From an uncultured Fretibacterium sp. (lineage in GTDB: Bacteria > Synergistota > Synergistia > Synergistales > Aminobacteriaceae): a stretch of 64,000 bases of DNA. Both the position numbers and the translations under genes were made by a program. Position 1 is the stretch's first letter. The number at the start of each line of letters is the position of its first letter. This document shows, piece after piece, positions 45,385 to 53,702 of the stretch. The DNA is taken from contig CALGHA010000011.1 in the NCBI GenBank assembly GCA_937915835.1, positions 1 to 64,000 of the forward strand, read 5' to 3'. Under the pieces are notes generated by a model that saw nothing but the letters and a program-made list of their open reading frames with translations, was not told where the DNA came from and did no database searches.

Positions 45385-46986
45385 TTGAAACAGGATTTAT
45401 TGAACTGGCTTAACGCTATAGACACGGACAACGAAGAAAATACTTCAGAGGGGACAGGGTTACTGCTTGCCCCCATAAATCAACAGCCGGTTAATGAGCC
45501 TGTTTTCCCCGTCGTAACTCCTCAATCCTCCCCAAAATCCCCCGAACATCACGAACCTGGCGAAGTCGAAAGCATCATGCAGGAGCTTCAAAGCTGGAAG
45601 AATGATTTTCCCGGACAAGAAGAAATTACACATGATGAGCCTGAAACATTTTCTGGTGATAGCGACTACGAAAGATTTACGCATAAAATCCCCGATGAGT
45701 TTTCGCAGAATGAGTTAGATTTTCAGGATTTCTCGCAAGACTTTCACAATGAGCCTGAAACTTCGGAGTTCGTCTTGAACGTTGGCAATGGCGAAAAGAT
45801 TATTGACGATAATAACGACGAAAACGATGAAGATTACGACAATGAGACTTCGGAGATCTCACATGAGCTTCATGATTTGCAGGAGGCTGTGAAAAATTTA
45901 CAGGGAACTCTTGACGTTGAGACAGAAGAACAGAACGAGACACAGGCAACTTCACCTGATACGCAGGAAAATTCATCTCACGAGCAAACAGAAACTTCAT
46001 CATCACAGCTAAATCCTGACTGGAGAAATGCTAACACAGGCTTTGAACTCAGTCTTGATGAACCTCCGCCGGAAATTTGGACGAAGATTAACGCCGAAAA
46101 AGAAAATCCCGAAGATTTGGACTACGAAGAGACAGAGAGTTTGCAGGGAGCGGCGTATATTCCCAAGCCTGAACACGGGAAAAATTTCACTCAGCGTTTA
46201 CAGAAAACTTTGCAGAACAGAAAGCAGAAGGCTGAAGCTGAACGAGAACTTGAAGCCGAGCAGAAACCTCATCACCCTTATTTACAGAAAGCAATGATAA
46301 TCTGCGGAACTCTCTTAATCGTCTTATTTTTCGCTTGGTTAAGTTTATGGTTTATTCAGCGTGAGACCCCAGAAGGAATGAACGCTAGAGCTGAAAAACT
46401 TTACGAGCAGGGAAATTACGACGAGGCCGAGAAAATTTATCAACGAGCGTATAAACGTTACCCGAATATTTTGACGTTCTTAACCAGACTTGCTGACAGC
46501 GCGGAAAAAGCCGGACATTCCCAGACAGCTGAAGAAGCGAAACGGGAATATGCTAGAAATTTCCCGGACGAACAGAGCGAGATTATCATTATTCCAACTT
46601 CAACAAAGAAAGGAGATGACGAGCAAGCTAAACAGGAAAATTCGGAGCAAAAAACAGAAAGTAAGCCTGAACAGTCGAAAACGGAGCCGGTTAAAAATAC
46701 ACAGCCTAATTCAGTTTATCATGATGAAAAATTGACGTTCGACGAATATTTGCAGGAGGGAACTCACGCCTTCAACGTCGGAATGTATAATCGAGCTGTA
46801 ATAAATTTCTTCCGAGCTTACGATTTGGACAGCAGCGATCCTCGCCCGTACATAGGCCTTGCAGGAGCTTACCGGGCAAAAGGATTATACTTTGACGCAA
46901 AAGTTATTCTCGACGAAGCTCGCAAAAAGTTTCGCCGAAATCCAACTATTGAAATGGAACGAAAATTTTTGAGGGAGGCAAAATAA
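45385..46986 (+). CDS. Membrane-anchored TPR protein with long acidic N-terminal region
   Basis: A 533-residue protein. Residues 1-270 are very acidic and low in complexity (Glu/Asp/Asn/Ser/Thr), probably disordered, and face the cytoplasm. A basic stretch (about 255-295) precedes one membrane helix (303-325: AMIICGTLLIVLFFAWLSLWF). The C-terminal region outside the membrane has tetratricopeptide repeats: ARAEKLYEQGNYDEAEKIYQRAYKRYPN near 335 and YNRAVINFFRAYDLDSSDPRPYIGLAGAY near 475, separated by a Lys/Glu-rich linker. The function is unknown; TPR modules bind partner proteins. TTG start with GAGGTGA, and it is divergent from fliW. It is followed after 3 bp by the LUD gene. Confidence 0.8.
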   Translation: MKQDLLNWLNAIDTDNEENTSEGTGLLLAPINQQPVNEPVFPVVTPQSSPKSPEHHEPGEVESIMQELQSWKNDFPGQEEITHDEPETFSGDSDYERFTHKIPDEFSQNELDFQDFSQDFHNEPETSEFVLNVGNGEKIIDDNNDENDEDYDNETSEISHELHDLQEAVKNLQGTLDVETEEQNETQATSPDTQENSSHEQTETSSSQLNPDWRNANTGFELSLDEPPPEIWTKINAEKENPEDLDYEETESLQGAAYIPKPEHGKNFTQRLQKTLQNRKQKAEAERELEAEQKPHHPYLQKAMIICGTLLIVLFFAWLSLWFIQRETPEGMNARAEKLYEQGNYDEAEKIYQRAYKRYPNILTFLTRLADSAEKAGHSQTAEEAKREYARNFPDEQSEIIIIPTSTKKGDDEQAKQENSEQKTESKPEQSKTEPVKNTQPNSVYHDEKLTFDEYLQEGTHAFNVGMYNRAVINFFRAYDLDSSDPRPYIGLAGAYRAKGLYFDAKVILDEARKKFRRNPTIEMERKFLREAK

Positions 46987-46989
46987 ATT

Positions 46990-47631
46990 ATGAGCCATGT
47001 AGAACGAGCAAATGAAATTGTCGGCAATGACTTAGTGAAAGCATTGCAAAAACGAGGCTTTGAGGCTGAATACGTCGCAAATTCTCAGGAAGCCTTGAAG
47101 CGTATTCTTGAGATTGTGCCTGAAAATGCGAGCGTAGGAATTCCCGGAACTATAACAGTGCGAACAATCGGGGCATTAGACGCGCTTCAACAACGGGGAA
47201 ATACGATTTATCAGCATTGGGGTCCAATGTCAAACGAGGAACGGAGAATTGCTCGAGACCGCGAAAACGGAGCCGATGTATTTTTGACGAGTGCGAACGC
47301 TGTAACTCGCGACGGTCAAATCATCAACATTGACGGCACGGGTAATCGTGTTGCTGGAATGGCTTGGGGCAACGGCTTAGTCCTGTTCGTGATTGGGATT
47401 AATAAACTCGCTTTCAATCTCGAAGACGGCCTCAAACGTGCGAAATCCGCGACAATTCCCAACGCTTTACGTCAGAACGTCGAGACTGCATGCGTGAAAG
47501 CCGGACATTGTGTGAACTGTTCAGCAGTTGGCAACGAAGACAGCATGTGCCGGGCAATCTTAATTCTAGATCAAGCCGTGAAGGGAAGAAAGTATCACGT
47601 TATCATAGTCGGAGAAAATCTAGGCTATTAA
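46990..47631 (+). CDS. LUD-domain protein (lactate-utilisation type)
   Basis: A 213-residue protein of the LUD/DUF162 family. Landmarks: GIPGTITVRTIGALDALQQRGNTIYQHW around residues 50-76, TSANAVTRDGQIINIDGTGNRVAGMAWG near 100-125 and CVNCSAVGNEDSMCRA near 175. Related proteins (LutC, LutB N-terminal part) take part in lactate oxidation. The stand-alone short form with C-terminal cysteines is common in anaerobes and its reaction is unknown. It starts 3 bases after the TPR gene. Confidence 0.85.
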   Translation: MSHVERANEIVGNDLVKALQKRGFEAEYVANSQEALKRILEIVPENASVGIPGTITVRTIGALDALQQRGNTIYQHWGPMSNEERRIARDRENGADVFLTSANAVTRDGQIINIDGTGNRVAGMAWGNGLVLFVIGINKLAFNLEDGLKRAKSATIPNALRQNVETACVKAGHCVNCSAVGNEDSMCRAILILDQAVKGRKYHVIIVGENLGY

Positions 47632-47645
47632 CATCAACTTCAAAG

Positions 47646-47676
47646 CCCCCTCACAAAACAGGGGGTAAATTTTTTG
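47646..47676 (+). terminator. Rho-independent terminator after LUD gene
   Basis: CCCCCT (47646-47651) pairs with AGGGGG (47660-47665), then AAATTTTTTG. The next gene's ribosome site follows at once, so it may also attenuate readthrough. Confidence 0.75.
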
Positions 47677-47694
47677 TTAAGGAGAAAATTTCTC

Positions 47695-48690
47695 ATGGAA
47701 AACAGAGACAAAATAGTAGTATTACTCGCAGGAGGCAGAATAGTTCAGCGTCATGAAGAGCACGACAGCCCGGAATTAACGGACGAGGAATTATACGCGC
47801 TTTTGCCCGAAGATATTCGTCCTCACGTTATTTTTCAGAAATGGAGTTTTCAGCCGGTCTCGAATTACACTCTGAGAATGTGCGGAGAACTCATGAACAT
47901 GGTTTACACTTTTGTTCACGACGAAGGAGCGCGCGGAGTTGTCGTAACTTGCGGCATTCAGGCAATAGCTGAGCTTGCATATTTTGCGGATTTAGTCTGG
48001 GACTTGAACCCTCCGTTAATTTTCACGGCCTCGATTTTCAACGCAGGAACTCCGAACAGTGAGACGGGATTACGATTAAGGCAGTCAGTCCGGGCGGCAT
48101 TATCCGGAGCATGCACGGGCAAGGGAGCTTTAATCTGCATTCAGGATGCTATTTACGCGCCCGCCGATGTCCTGAGAATTTCAAACTTTAATCGCGCCGG
48201 ATTATTAGCTTTTCCAGAAAGTCCATTAGGTGTATTTTCTCAGCCTTCAGGAGGTTATATCTCGTTAAGATTTCCGCGACATCGTTACGTTCAAAAAATG
48301 GTTCAGCCATTGGCCCGGAGTATTCCAGTTTTGACGGCTTCACTTGGAGACGGGGATTTAATTTTGCGCGCTCTTGTTGAGAAACGTTTTGAGGAACTCG
48401 ACGGCTTAATCGTCTCGGGACTTGGCGACGGTGATGTGCCTTCGTTATGGGTTCCATTGCTGAGAAAAATTTTGCGTTCGGAAATTCCCATTGTGTTGAC
48501 TTCGAGATATCCTGACGGCTTCGTTCAGGCTACGGAGAATTACGAGGGAAGTGCGGCACAATTGCTAGAAATGGGCTTAATCAACGGCGGAATGCTCTCA
48601 CCATATCAGGCCAGAATAAAACTTGCTGTAGGTCTTGCGTCAGGACTTAAGGGCGAAGAATTAGCGAATTACATTCACGATAATAAATAA
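47695..48690 (+). CDS. Asparaginase-fold protein lacking the catalytic residues
   Basis: A 331-residue protein that aligns along its length with type I/II L-asparaginases: KIVVLLAGGRIVQ at the N terminus, RGVVVTCGIQAIAELAYFADLVWDLNPPLIFTA near residue 90-120, DGLIVSGLGDGDVP near 240 and LSPYQARIKLAVGLASG near the end. The two catalytic motifs are altered: the usual TGGTI is AGGRI, and HGTDT is CGIQA. So both nucleophilic threonines and the aspartate are replaced; the usual DVTK lysine region reads DVLRI. It is therefore probably a pseudoenzyme or has another activity. Start at ATG 47695 with AAGGAG. It ends 2 bp before der. Confidence 0.8.
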   Translation: MENRDKIVVLLAGGRIVQRHEEHDSPELTDEELYALLPEDIRPHVIFQKWSFQPVSNYTLRMCGELMNMVYTFVHDEGARGVVVTCGIQAIAELAYFADLVWDLNPPLIFTASIFNAGTPNSETGLRLRQSVRAALSGACTGKGALICIQDAIYAPADVLRISNFNRAGLLAFPESPLGVFSQPSGGYISLRFPRHRYVQKMVQPLARSIPVLTASLGDGDLILRALVEKRFEELDGLIVSGLGDGDVPSLWVPLLRKILRSEIPIVLTSRYPDGFVQATENYEGSAAQLLEMGLINGGMLSPYQARIKLAVGLASGLKGEELANYIHDNK

Positions 48691-48692
48691 CC

Positions 48693-50018
48693 ATGTCAGG
48701 AATAATTGCAATAATTGGCCGTCCAAACGTCGGCAAATCCTCACTTTTCAACAGGTTGACAGGCACCAAAGAAGCAATTGTTGACGATATGCCGGGAGTT
48801 ACTCGAGATAGATTATACGGAGAAGTTGAGTACGAGGACAGAAATTTTTACGTGATTGATACGGGCGGAATTTTCGGTGAAGATTCTGACTTCAGCGAGG
48901 GGATTAAAGCTCATGTTGACGCGGCAGTGAAAGAGTGCGACGGAGTAATCTTTATGCTTGACGGCCGCGACGGAGTTACAACAGGCGATGAGGAAATTGC
49001 GGAGTTCATCAGGAAGGCTGGCGATAAACCCGTGATTGTCGCTGTGAATAAACTTGACGACGTTAAACATGATGACTTGATGAATGATGCTTACTCGCTT
49101 GGCTTTGAGAACGTGATATCAATCAGTGCACTTCACAAACGAGGGATTTATGAGCTTCTTGACTTAGTGCGTGAAGTCTTACCGCCTGAAAATGAGGAGG
49201 AAGATTTTGACGTTGACGACGAAATCCGCTTAGTCATCGCCGGGAAGCCAAATGTCGGGAAATCCTCACTCTTAAACAAGCTCACGAAATCCGAACGTTC
49301 ACTTGTCAGTCCGATTGCCGGGACAACGAGGGATCCTGTTGACATGCGAATAAACATCGACGGGCAGAATTTCAGGATTATTGACACTGCGGGTTTACGA
49401 AGACGAGCGAAATTTGACGGCGATTTAGAGTATTATTCTTTCGTTCGGACTTTGGCGGCAGTCGACAGGTCGGATATTGCGCTTTTACTCATGGACGCTC
49501 GCGAACCTTGCACGGATCAGGACAAGAAGATTGCGGCTCATGTTGCGAACAAGGGTAAAGGTTTAGTGATAGTTCTAAACAAGTGGGACTTAGTTACCGG
49601 CGAGAACTCGAATGCTGATAAACTCATCAAGAAAATTCGCGACGATATGCCATTCTTGAGCTATGCTCCGGTAATTTTCGCTTCAGCTCTTAATGGTCGA
49701 GGCTTGCAAAAAATTATCGCCGAAGTCTTGAAAGTTAACACGAACAGGCAAAAACGAATTCCCACGAATTTATTAAACCGGTTAATGCGCGACGTTTTAG
49801 CTTTTGATAGACTTCCATCCGACAAAAAAGGACGAGCCTTGAAAGTTTATTACTGCTCACAGGCTGAAGCTGAACCTCCGACGTTTATTTTCTTCGTGAA
49901 TAAGCCTGAACTCGTGAATTCCAGCTTTGAAAATCACGTGAAGAATAAATTGCGCGAGCTTGAGGACTTCACAGGAACGCCAATTCGGACATTCTGGCGT
50001 GGAAAAGAGAAAGAATAA
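48693..50018 (+). CDS. der: Ribosome biogenesis GTPase Der (EngA)
   Basis: A 441-residue double GTPase needed for assembly of the 50S subunit. First G domain: GRPNVGKSSLFNRL, DTGGIF, NKLDD. Second G domain: GKPNVGKSSLLNKL near residue 182, DTAGLRR near 230, NKWDL near 297. C-terminal KH-like domain (about 360-441: KVYYCSQAEAEPPTFIFFVNKPELV). Standard length. It follows the asparaginase-fold gene by 2 bp. Palindrome copy 4 lies 10 bp after its stop codon. Confidence 0.98.
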   Translation: MSGIIAIIGRPNVGKSSLFNRLTGTKEAIVDDMPGVTRDRLYGEVEYEDRNFYVIDTGGIFGEDSDFSEGIKAHVDAAVKECDGVIFMLDGRDGVTTGDEEIAEFIRKAGDKPVIVAVNKLDDVKHDDLMNDAYSLGFENVISISALHKRGIYELLDLVREVLPPENEEEDFDVDDEIRLVIAGKPNVGKSSLLNKLTKSERSLVSPIAGTTRDPVDMRINIDGQNFRIIDTAGLRRRAKFDGDLEYYSFVRTLAAVDRSDIALLLMDAREPCTDQDKKIAAHVANKGKGLVIVLNKWDLVTGENSNADKLIKKIRDDMPFLSYAPVIFASALNGRGLQKIIAEVLKVNTNRQKRIPTNLLNRLMRDVLAFDRLPSDKKGRALKVYYCSQAEAEPPTFIFFVNKPELVNSSFENHVKNKLRELEDFTGTPIRTFWRGKEKE

Positions 50019-50027
50019 ATTTGCGGC

Positions 50028-50049
50028 AAAATAGAACATGTTATATTTT
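50028..50049. repeat. 22-bp near-palindrome, copy 4 of 4
   Basis: Arms AAAATA-G-AAC and GTT-A-TATTTT around AT; 10 bp after the der stop codon and 20 bp before the nfeD ATG. Confidence 0.7.
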
Positions 50050-50068
50050 TACGAAAGGAGAAAAATTA

Positions 50069-51349
50069 ATGACGAGAAAAATTTTGTGCGTGATAATTTT
50101 ACTGCTGACAGTTTCAGCCGCTCAAGCCAGAACTAATATTACCCTTGCTGAGTTAAACGGGACTGTCGGCGTTCAAATGGAGGAGTTCGTGAAGGAAGTA
50201 ATTAGCTCGGCCAATTCCGACATGATAATTTTTCAGCTTGACACTCCGGGCGGACTTGTTGACGCAATGCGCGGGATTGTGCAGTCAATTTTGTCATCAC
50301 CTGTTCCGGTTGCTGTTTGGGTTCCACCGGGAGGACGTGCGGCTTCGGCAGGAGCATTTATCGTACAGGCGGCTCATATTGCGGCAATGTCTCCTGGAAC
50401 GAACATAGGCGCGGCACATCCTGTTGTTGCTTCTGGTGAGGACATAAAGCAGAGCGACATGGCTAAAAAAGTTATGAATGACTTGAAAGCTCAAATGCGT
50501 TCGGTTGTGCAATTAAGGGGACGAAATCAGGCAATAACTGAGAAAATGATTGAAGAAAGCATCTCACTTACGGCGACTGAAGCATTACGGGAAAAAGTTA
50601 TTGATGTCGTTGCTGGCGATATAAACTCGTTGATTAAGGCAATCTCAGGAAGACGCGTAAAAGTCGGCTCACAGTTCGTGAACATAAAATTTGACGACGA
50701 AGTAAAAGTTTCACGCGCTCAAATGTCATTCAGCGAGAAAATTATTCAGTTCGTCTCTGACCCGCAAATTGCTTATCTCTTAATCTCCGGCGGCATAATG
50801 GCAATATTCTTCGAGATTATTACACCAGGCGGCTTTATCTTGGGAACTGTTGGCGGCGTAATGCTCGTGCTCGGTTCAATCGGATTGAAAATGCTTCCGT
50901 TCAACTGGGCCGGAATTGTCTTAATCATCGCGGGAATTATCGTTATGGCAATTGACCTAATCGCCGGAACAATGGGAGTATTAACTCTCGTCGGGCTTCC
51001 TGTGTTTTGCTTGGGAGGAATATTCTTGTTCAGAGCTCCGGGCGGTGAACTCTTGCAAATTTCATTGAGCGTGATTATCGGTATCGCTATAGCTCTGGGA
51101 ATTTGCTTTGCTCTTGCTGCATGGCTCATTGTTAAAGGATTTCGCCGTAAAGTCTCAACCGGAACTCAGGGAATGATCGGCCTCGAAGTTGAAGCAATCT
51201 CTGACCTGAATAATTCTGAAATTGGCCAGGTTTTATGTCATGGCGAGATTTGGCGTGCTAAGTCCGAACGCGGAACGATAACGAAGGGAAATTTCGGGAT
51301 TGTTAAGGCCATTGACGGAATGACTTTGACGATTAGAGCGAAAGATTAA
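50069..51349 (+). CDS. nfeD: NfeD family ClpP-class membrane serine protease (NfeD1b)
   Basis: A 426-residue membrane protein. Signal peptide (MTRKILCVIILLLTVSAAQA), then a ClpP/SppA-like protease domain (about 25-210: IFQLDTPGGLVDAMRGIVQSI, PPGGRAASAGAFIVQAAHIAAMSPGTNIGAAHPV with the Ser of the SAG motif), four or five membrane segments (about 235-355) and a C-terminal OB-like NfeD domain (360-426). Such proteins work with SPFH-family stomatin/flotillin proteins; hflK/hflC homologues lie 1.4 kb downstream. The ATG at 50069 has AAAGGAG; a TTG at 50021 would add 16 residues that spoil the signal peptide. Confidence 0.93.
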   Translation: MTRKILCVIILLLTVSAAQARTNITLAELNGTVGVQMEEFVKEVISSANSDMIIFQLDTPGGLVDAMRGIVQSILSSPVPVAVWVPPGGRAASAGAFIVQAAHIAAMSPGTNIGAAHPVVASGEDIKQSDMAKKVMNDLKAQMRSVVQLRGRNQAITEKMIEESISLTATEALREKVIDVVAGDINSLIKAISGRRVKVGSQFVNIKFDDEVKVSRAQMSFSEKIIQFVSDPQIAYLLISGGIMAIFFEIITPGGFILGTVGGVMLVLGSIGLKMLPFNWAGIVLIIAGIIVMAIDLIAGTMGVLTLVGLPVFCLGGIFLFRAPGGELLQISLSVIIGIAIALGICFALAAWLIVKGFRRKVSTGTQGMIGLEVEAISDLNNSEIGQVLCHGEIWRAKSERGTITKGNFGIVKAIDGMTLTIRAKD

Positions 51350-51363
51350 AGCAAGAATTAAGC

Positions 51364-51520
51364 ATAATAAAACGCAGTGCCTTTGTGTGGGACACTGCGC
51401 GATTAAGGGGGAAGGATACTGGTTTCGATGACGCAAGACTCGCGCAAACAAAAACTCTCACAAGGAAAGAGTTACAGCCTGCGCCATTGAATGGCAAATG
51501 TTGTTATTAAAAATCATACG
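51364..51520 (-). ncRNA. Candidate small RNA of about 155 nt (unclassified)
   Basis: A minus-strand promoter (51555-51527) and terminator (CGCAGTG 51399-51393 with CACTGCG 51379-51373, then TTTTATTAT) bracket a stretch with no gene. Inside, AACTCT and AGAGTT form a hairpin with loop TTCCTTGTG, flanked by GCGCA/TGCGC. C-rich single-stranded parts (CTTTCCTTG, CCTTCCCCCTT, GTCCCACAC) could pair with ribosome sites. On the opposite strand these become GGA motifs, including ACAAGGA in a hairpin loop, so the strand is not certain. It may simply be the 3' region of the DUF362 gene, which ends at 51598. Confidence 0.4.
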
Positions 51521-51526
51521 TGCAAT

Positions 51527-51555
51527 ATTTTATCTCAATTTCAGTAAAAATCCAA
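51527..51555 (-). promoter_or_regulatory. Candidate promoter of the small RNA
   Basis: On the minus strand TTGGAT (51555-51550), a 17-base spacer and TAAAAT (51532-51527), just after the DUF362 gene. Confidence 0.45.
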
Positions 51556-51597
51556 CTTTTATTTACGCGTTTTTATCATGTGAAAATTATTGCGTGA

Positions 51598-52662
51598 TTA
51601 AAATTTTTCTGCTATATCCTTTGCGCTTGGAGGACAACCCTTAACGTTTCGTGAAGCTCCTGCACAGCACCGGCCAATTCCTAAAGCTCCGTCGGGAATT
51701 GCTTTATTCCGCCAGCCTTGACCGATGTAAACTTGCTCATTCGTGCCCTTCTTGTTTGTGTAAAGCGCGCGCACTAAACTTGCATAACACGCCGAACACG
51801 CCGAATCCTCGTGAACGTTTCGGGTTAATTGCTTGACCAGGCCCGAATGTCTAGGATAACTTCCGGCATTCTCAGGCTCATTGAGATTGATTATGTCGGA
51901 CGATGAAAAATTTGTGCTTCCTGCTCCGAATTGTTCAGCAAGTTTTATATATTTCACGTCGGATAAATCCAAGCCCATTAAGCCCGCTCCGTAAGCGTCA
52001 ATCATAACCGGATCCGTTCCGAGAAACATTCGGTTTGTGTGAATTGGATTGCCGCCCTCTTCGAAATTTAAATCTCCGCAAATGCTGTCTACAATGATTA
52101 ACCCGACCGGAAGAGCAGCACCCAGAGCCGCAATAGGTTTCGTTAATCCGAGCGAATGAAACCGGCTTTTCTCCCTATCAGGTAAACAGCCTTTAAGATT
52201 TTTCAGCGCGCAAGTCATAACAGTCTGGCAATGTCCCTTAAGAACAGGAAGATTTACGAGAAATCCAGCGTCCAGAGCCTTAACGCATATATCAATCGGT
52301 CCGATTTTCGTTGAGATTTTACGTGTTTTGTCGCGCTTGAGATCGTAAAATTCAACGTTATATTTCTTGCAAATTTCATCATAGCCCGCACGTTTCATCG
52401 CCGGAATTGTCTGTGAACCTACCCAGCTGCCCTCGATTATGCTTATGTCCTTAACGCCGCAATCCCGAAAATATTCGATACAGCCAGCAAGAACGCCCGC
52501 ATGTGTCGTAGCTCCGTTCTCAGGACTTCCAGCAACAACAAGATTAGGCTTAAGCGCAACATTCGCTCCAGTCGGAACAAGTTTAATCGCGTCAGAAGTC
52601 TCAAGTAAATTCTTAGTCATTGCGTGTGAGTTATCGCCGAAAATGTTATAAATTTTGCTCAT
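51598..52662 (-). CDS. DUF362 domain-containing protein
   Basis: A 354-residue protein of the DUF362 group. Landmarks: VALKPNLVVAGSPENGATTHAGVLAGCIEYFRD around residues 35-68, EGSWVGSQTIPAMKRAGY near 80, LPVLKGHCQTVMTCALKNLKGCLPD around 140-162 and LGTDPVMIDAYGAGLMGLD near 215. The C-terminal part has cysteines (CSACYAS, GRCCAGASRNVKGCPPS), which may hold a metal or Fe-S centre. Many relatives carry ferredoxin-like clusters; the reaction is unknown. Strong CAGGAGGG site. Transcribed alone, divergent from hflK. Confidence 0.88.
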   Translation of the reverse strand: MSKIYNIFGDNSHAMTKNLLETSDAIKLVPTGANVALKPNLVVAGSPENGATTHAGVLAGCIEYFRDCGVKDISIIEGSWVGSQTIPAMKRAGYDEICKKYNVEFYDLKRDKTRKISTKIGPIDICVKALDAGFLVNLPVLKGHCQTVMTCALKNLKGCLPDREKSRFHSLGLTKPIAALGAALPVGLIIVDSICGDLNFEEGGNPIHTNRMFLGTDPVMIDAYGAGLMGLDLSDVKYIKLAEQFGAGSTNFSSSDIINLNEPENAGSYPRHSGLVKQLTRNVHEDSACSACYASLVRALYTNKKGTNEQVYIGQGWRNKAIPDGALGIGRCCAGASRNVKGCPPSAKDIAEKF

Positions 52663-52741
52663 TAATTTTACCCTCCTGAAAGTCTTATGCTCAATTATAA
52701 TTTATCAACAAAAAAATTTTTCACTCAGGAGGTTTTATTAA

Positions 52742-53686
52742 ATGGGACAACAGAACTTCTCTTTTTCACCAGAAATTTTCTCGTCCAGGCAGAAACGATT
52801 TTTTATCCTGTTAATCCTCATTATTGCGTTTTGCGTCTTGACCGTTCTTGACGGCTTTTACACGGTCGGTGAACAGGAACAGGCAGTAATCACAATGTTC
52901 GGAAATATTTTACGGACTGACACGGCAGGATTATATTTCAAGCTCCCGTATATTCAGCGAGTTCACATTGTTGATATGACAACTCACGGAACAGGAATAG
53001 GCTACGAGACCGATAAAACTTTCCGCAACGTCGTAAAAGAGGACGAGAGCGTCATGATTACGTCGGATTTCAACTTTGTGAATATTGACTTTTATCTCGA
53101 GTACAAAGTTTCGGATCCCGTCGCTTATCTCTATAACGCCGATAATCCTGAAGCAATCTTGAGAAATATGCTGTTAGCTTGTATTCGCGGAATTGTGTCG
53201 GATTATCCTGTTGATGAAGTTATTACGACCGGGAAAAATCAAATTCAAGTCTCAGTTCGTGAGAGATTGACGGAAATGCTCGAGAAAAGCAATATCGGCC
53301 TTCAGTGCGTAAACTTAACCGTTCAGGACGCAGAACCGCCGACCGAGAAAATTATTCAGGCCTTCAAGGAAGTCGAAACAGCAAGACAGGCCCGAGAGAC
53401 GATGATTAACAGCGCGAGAAAATACCAGTCAGAACAAATCCCGGAAGCCGAAGCTAAAGCTGACCAGATTATCCAGAGAGCAGAAGCCGTGAAGTCTGCA
53501 AGAATAGCCGAAGCTAACGGTCAAGCGGCACGTTTCAACAGCATGTACGAAGAGTATAAATCTTATCCGTTGATTACGAAACAGAGATTGTTTTACGAGG
53601 CTGTCGAGACAATTTTACCCGACGCAAAAGTCATAATCACGAACGGTACTCAATCACAGAATTTATTGCCATTGGATAAGTTTTAG
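52742..53686 (+). CDS. hflK: SPFH protein HflK
   Basis: A 314-residue membrane protein with one N-terminal helix (FFILLILIIAFCVLTVLDGFYTV) and an SPFH/Band 7 domain (about 40-230: VGEQEQAVITMFGNILRTDTAGLYFKLP), followed by a coiled coil rich in Ala/Glu/Lys (ETARQARETMINSARKYQ). With HflC it forms a cage around the FtsH protease in E. coli and limits its action. AGGAGG site. hflC follows after 16 bp. Confidence 0.93.
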   Translation: MGQQNFSFSPEIFSSRQKRFFILLILIIAFCVLTVLDGFYTVGEQEQAVITMFGNILRTDTAGLYFKLPYIQRVHIVDMTTHGTGIGYETDKTFRNVVKEDESVMITSDFNFVNIDFYLEYKVSDPVAYLYNADNPEAILRNMLLACIRGIVSDYPVDEVITTGKNQIQVSVRERLTEMLEKSNIGLQCVNLTVQDAEPPTEKIIQAFKEVETARQARETMINSARKYQSEQIPEAEAKADQIIQRAEAVKSARIAEANGQAARFNSMYEEYKSYPLITKQRLFYEAVETILPDAKVIITNGTQSQNLLPLDKF

Positions 53687-53702
53687 GGGAGGTTGAGAAA
53701 TC

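Noticed and set aside
51407..51450. Plus-strand stretch resembling the 5' end of tmRNA (GGGG..GGATACTGGTTTCGA)
   Set aside because: There is no tag reading frame ending in LAA-type residues, no matching 3' acceptor half and no room before DUF362; the likeness is limited to about 20 bases.
51455..51490. Plus-strand GTTACAGCCTGCG, identical to part of E. coli 6S RNA near its 3' end
   Set aside because: No 5' strand can pair with it to form the long 6S closing stem, and the local fold (GCGCA/TGCGC) uses these bases differently. Probably chance.
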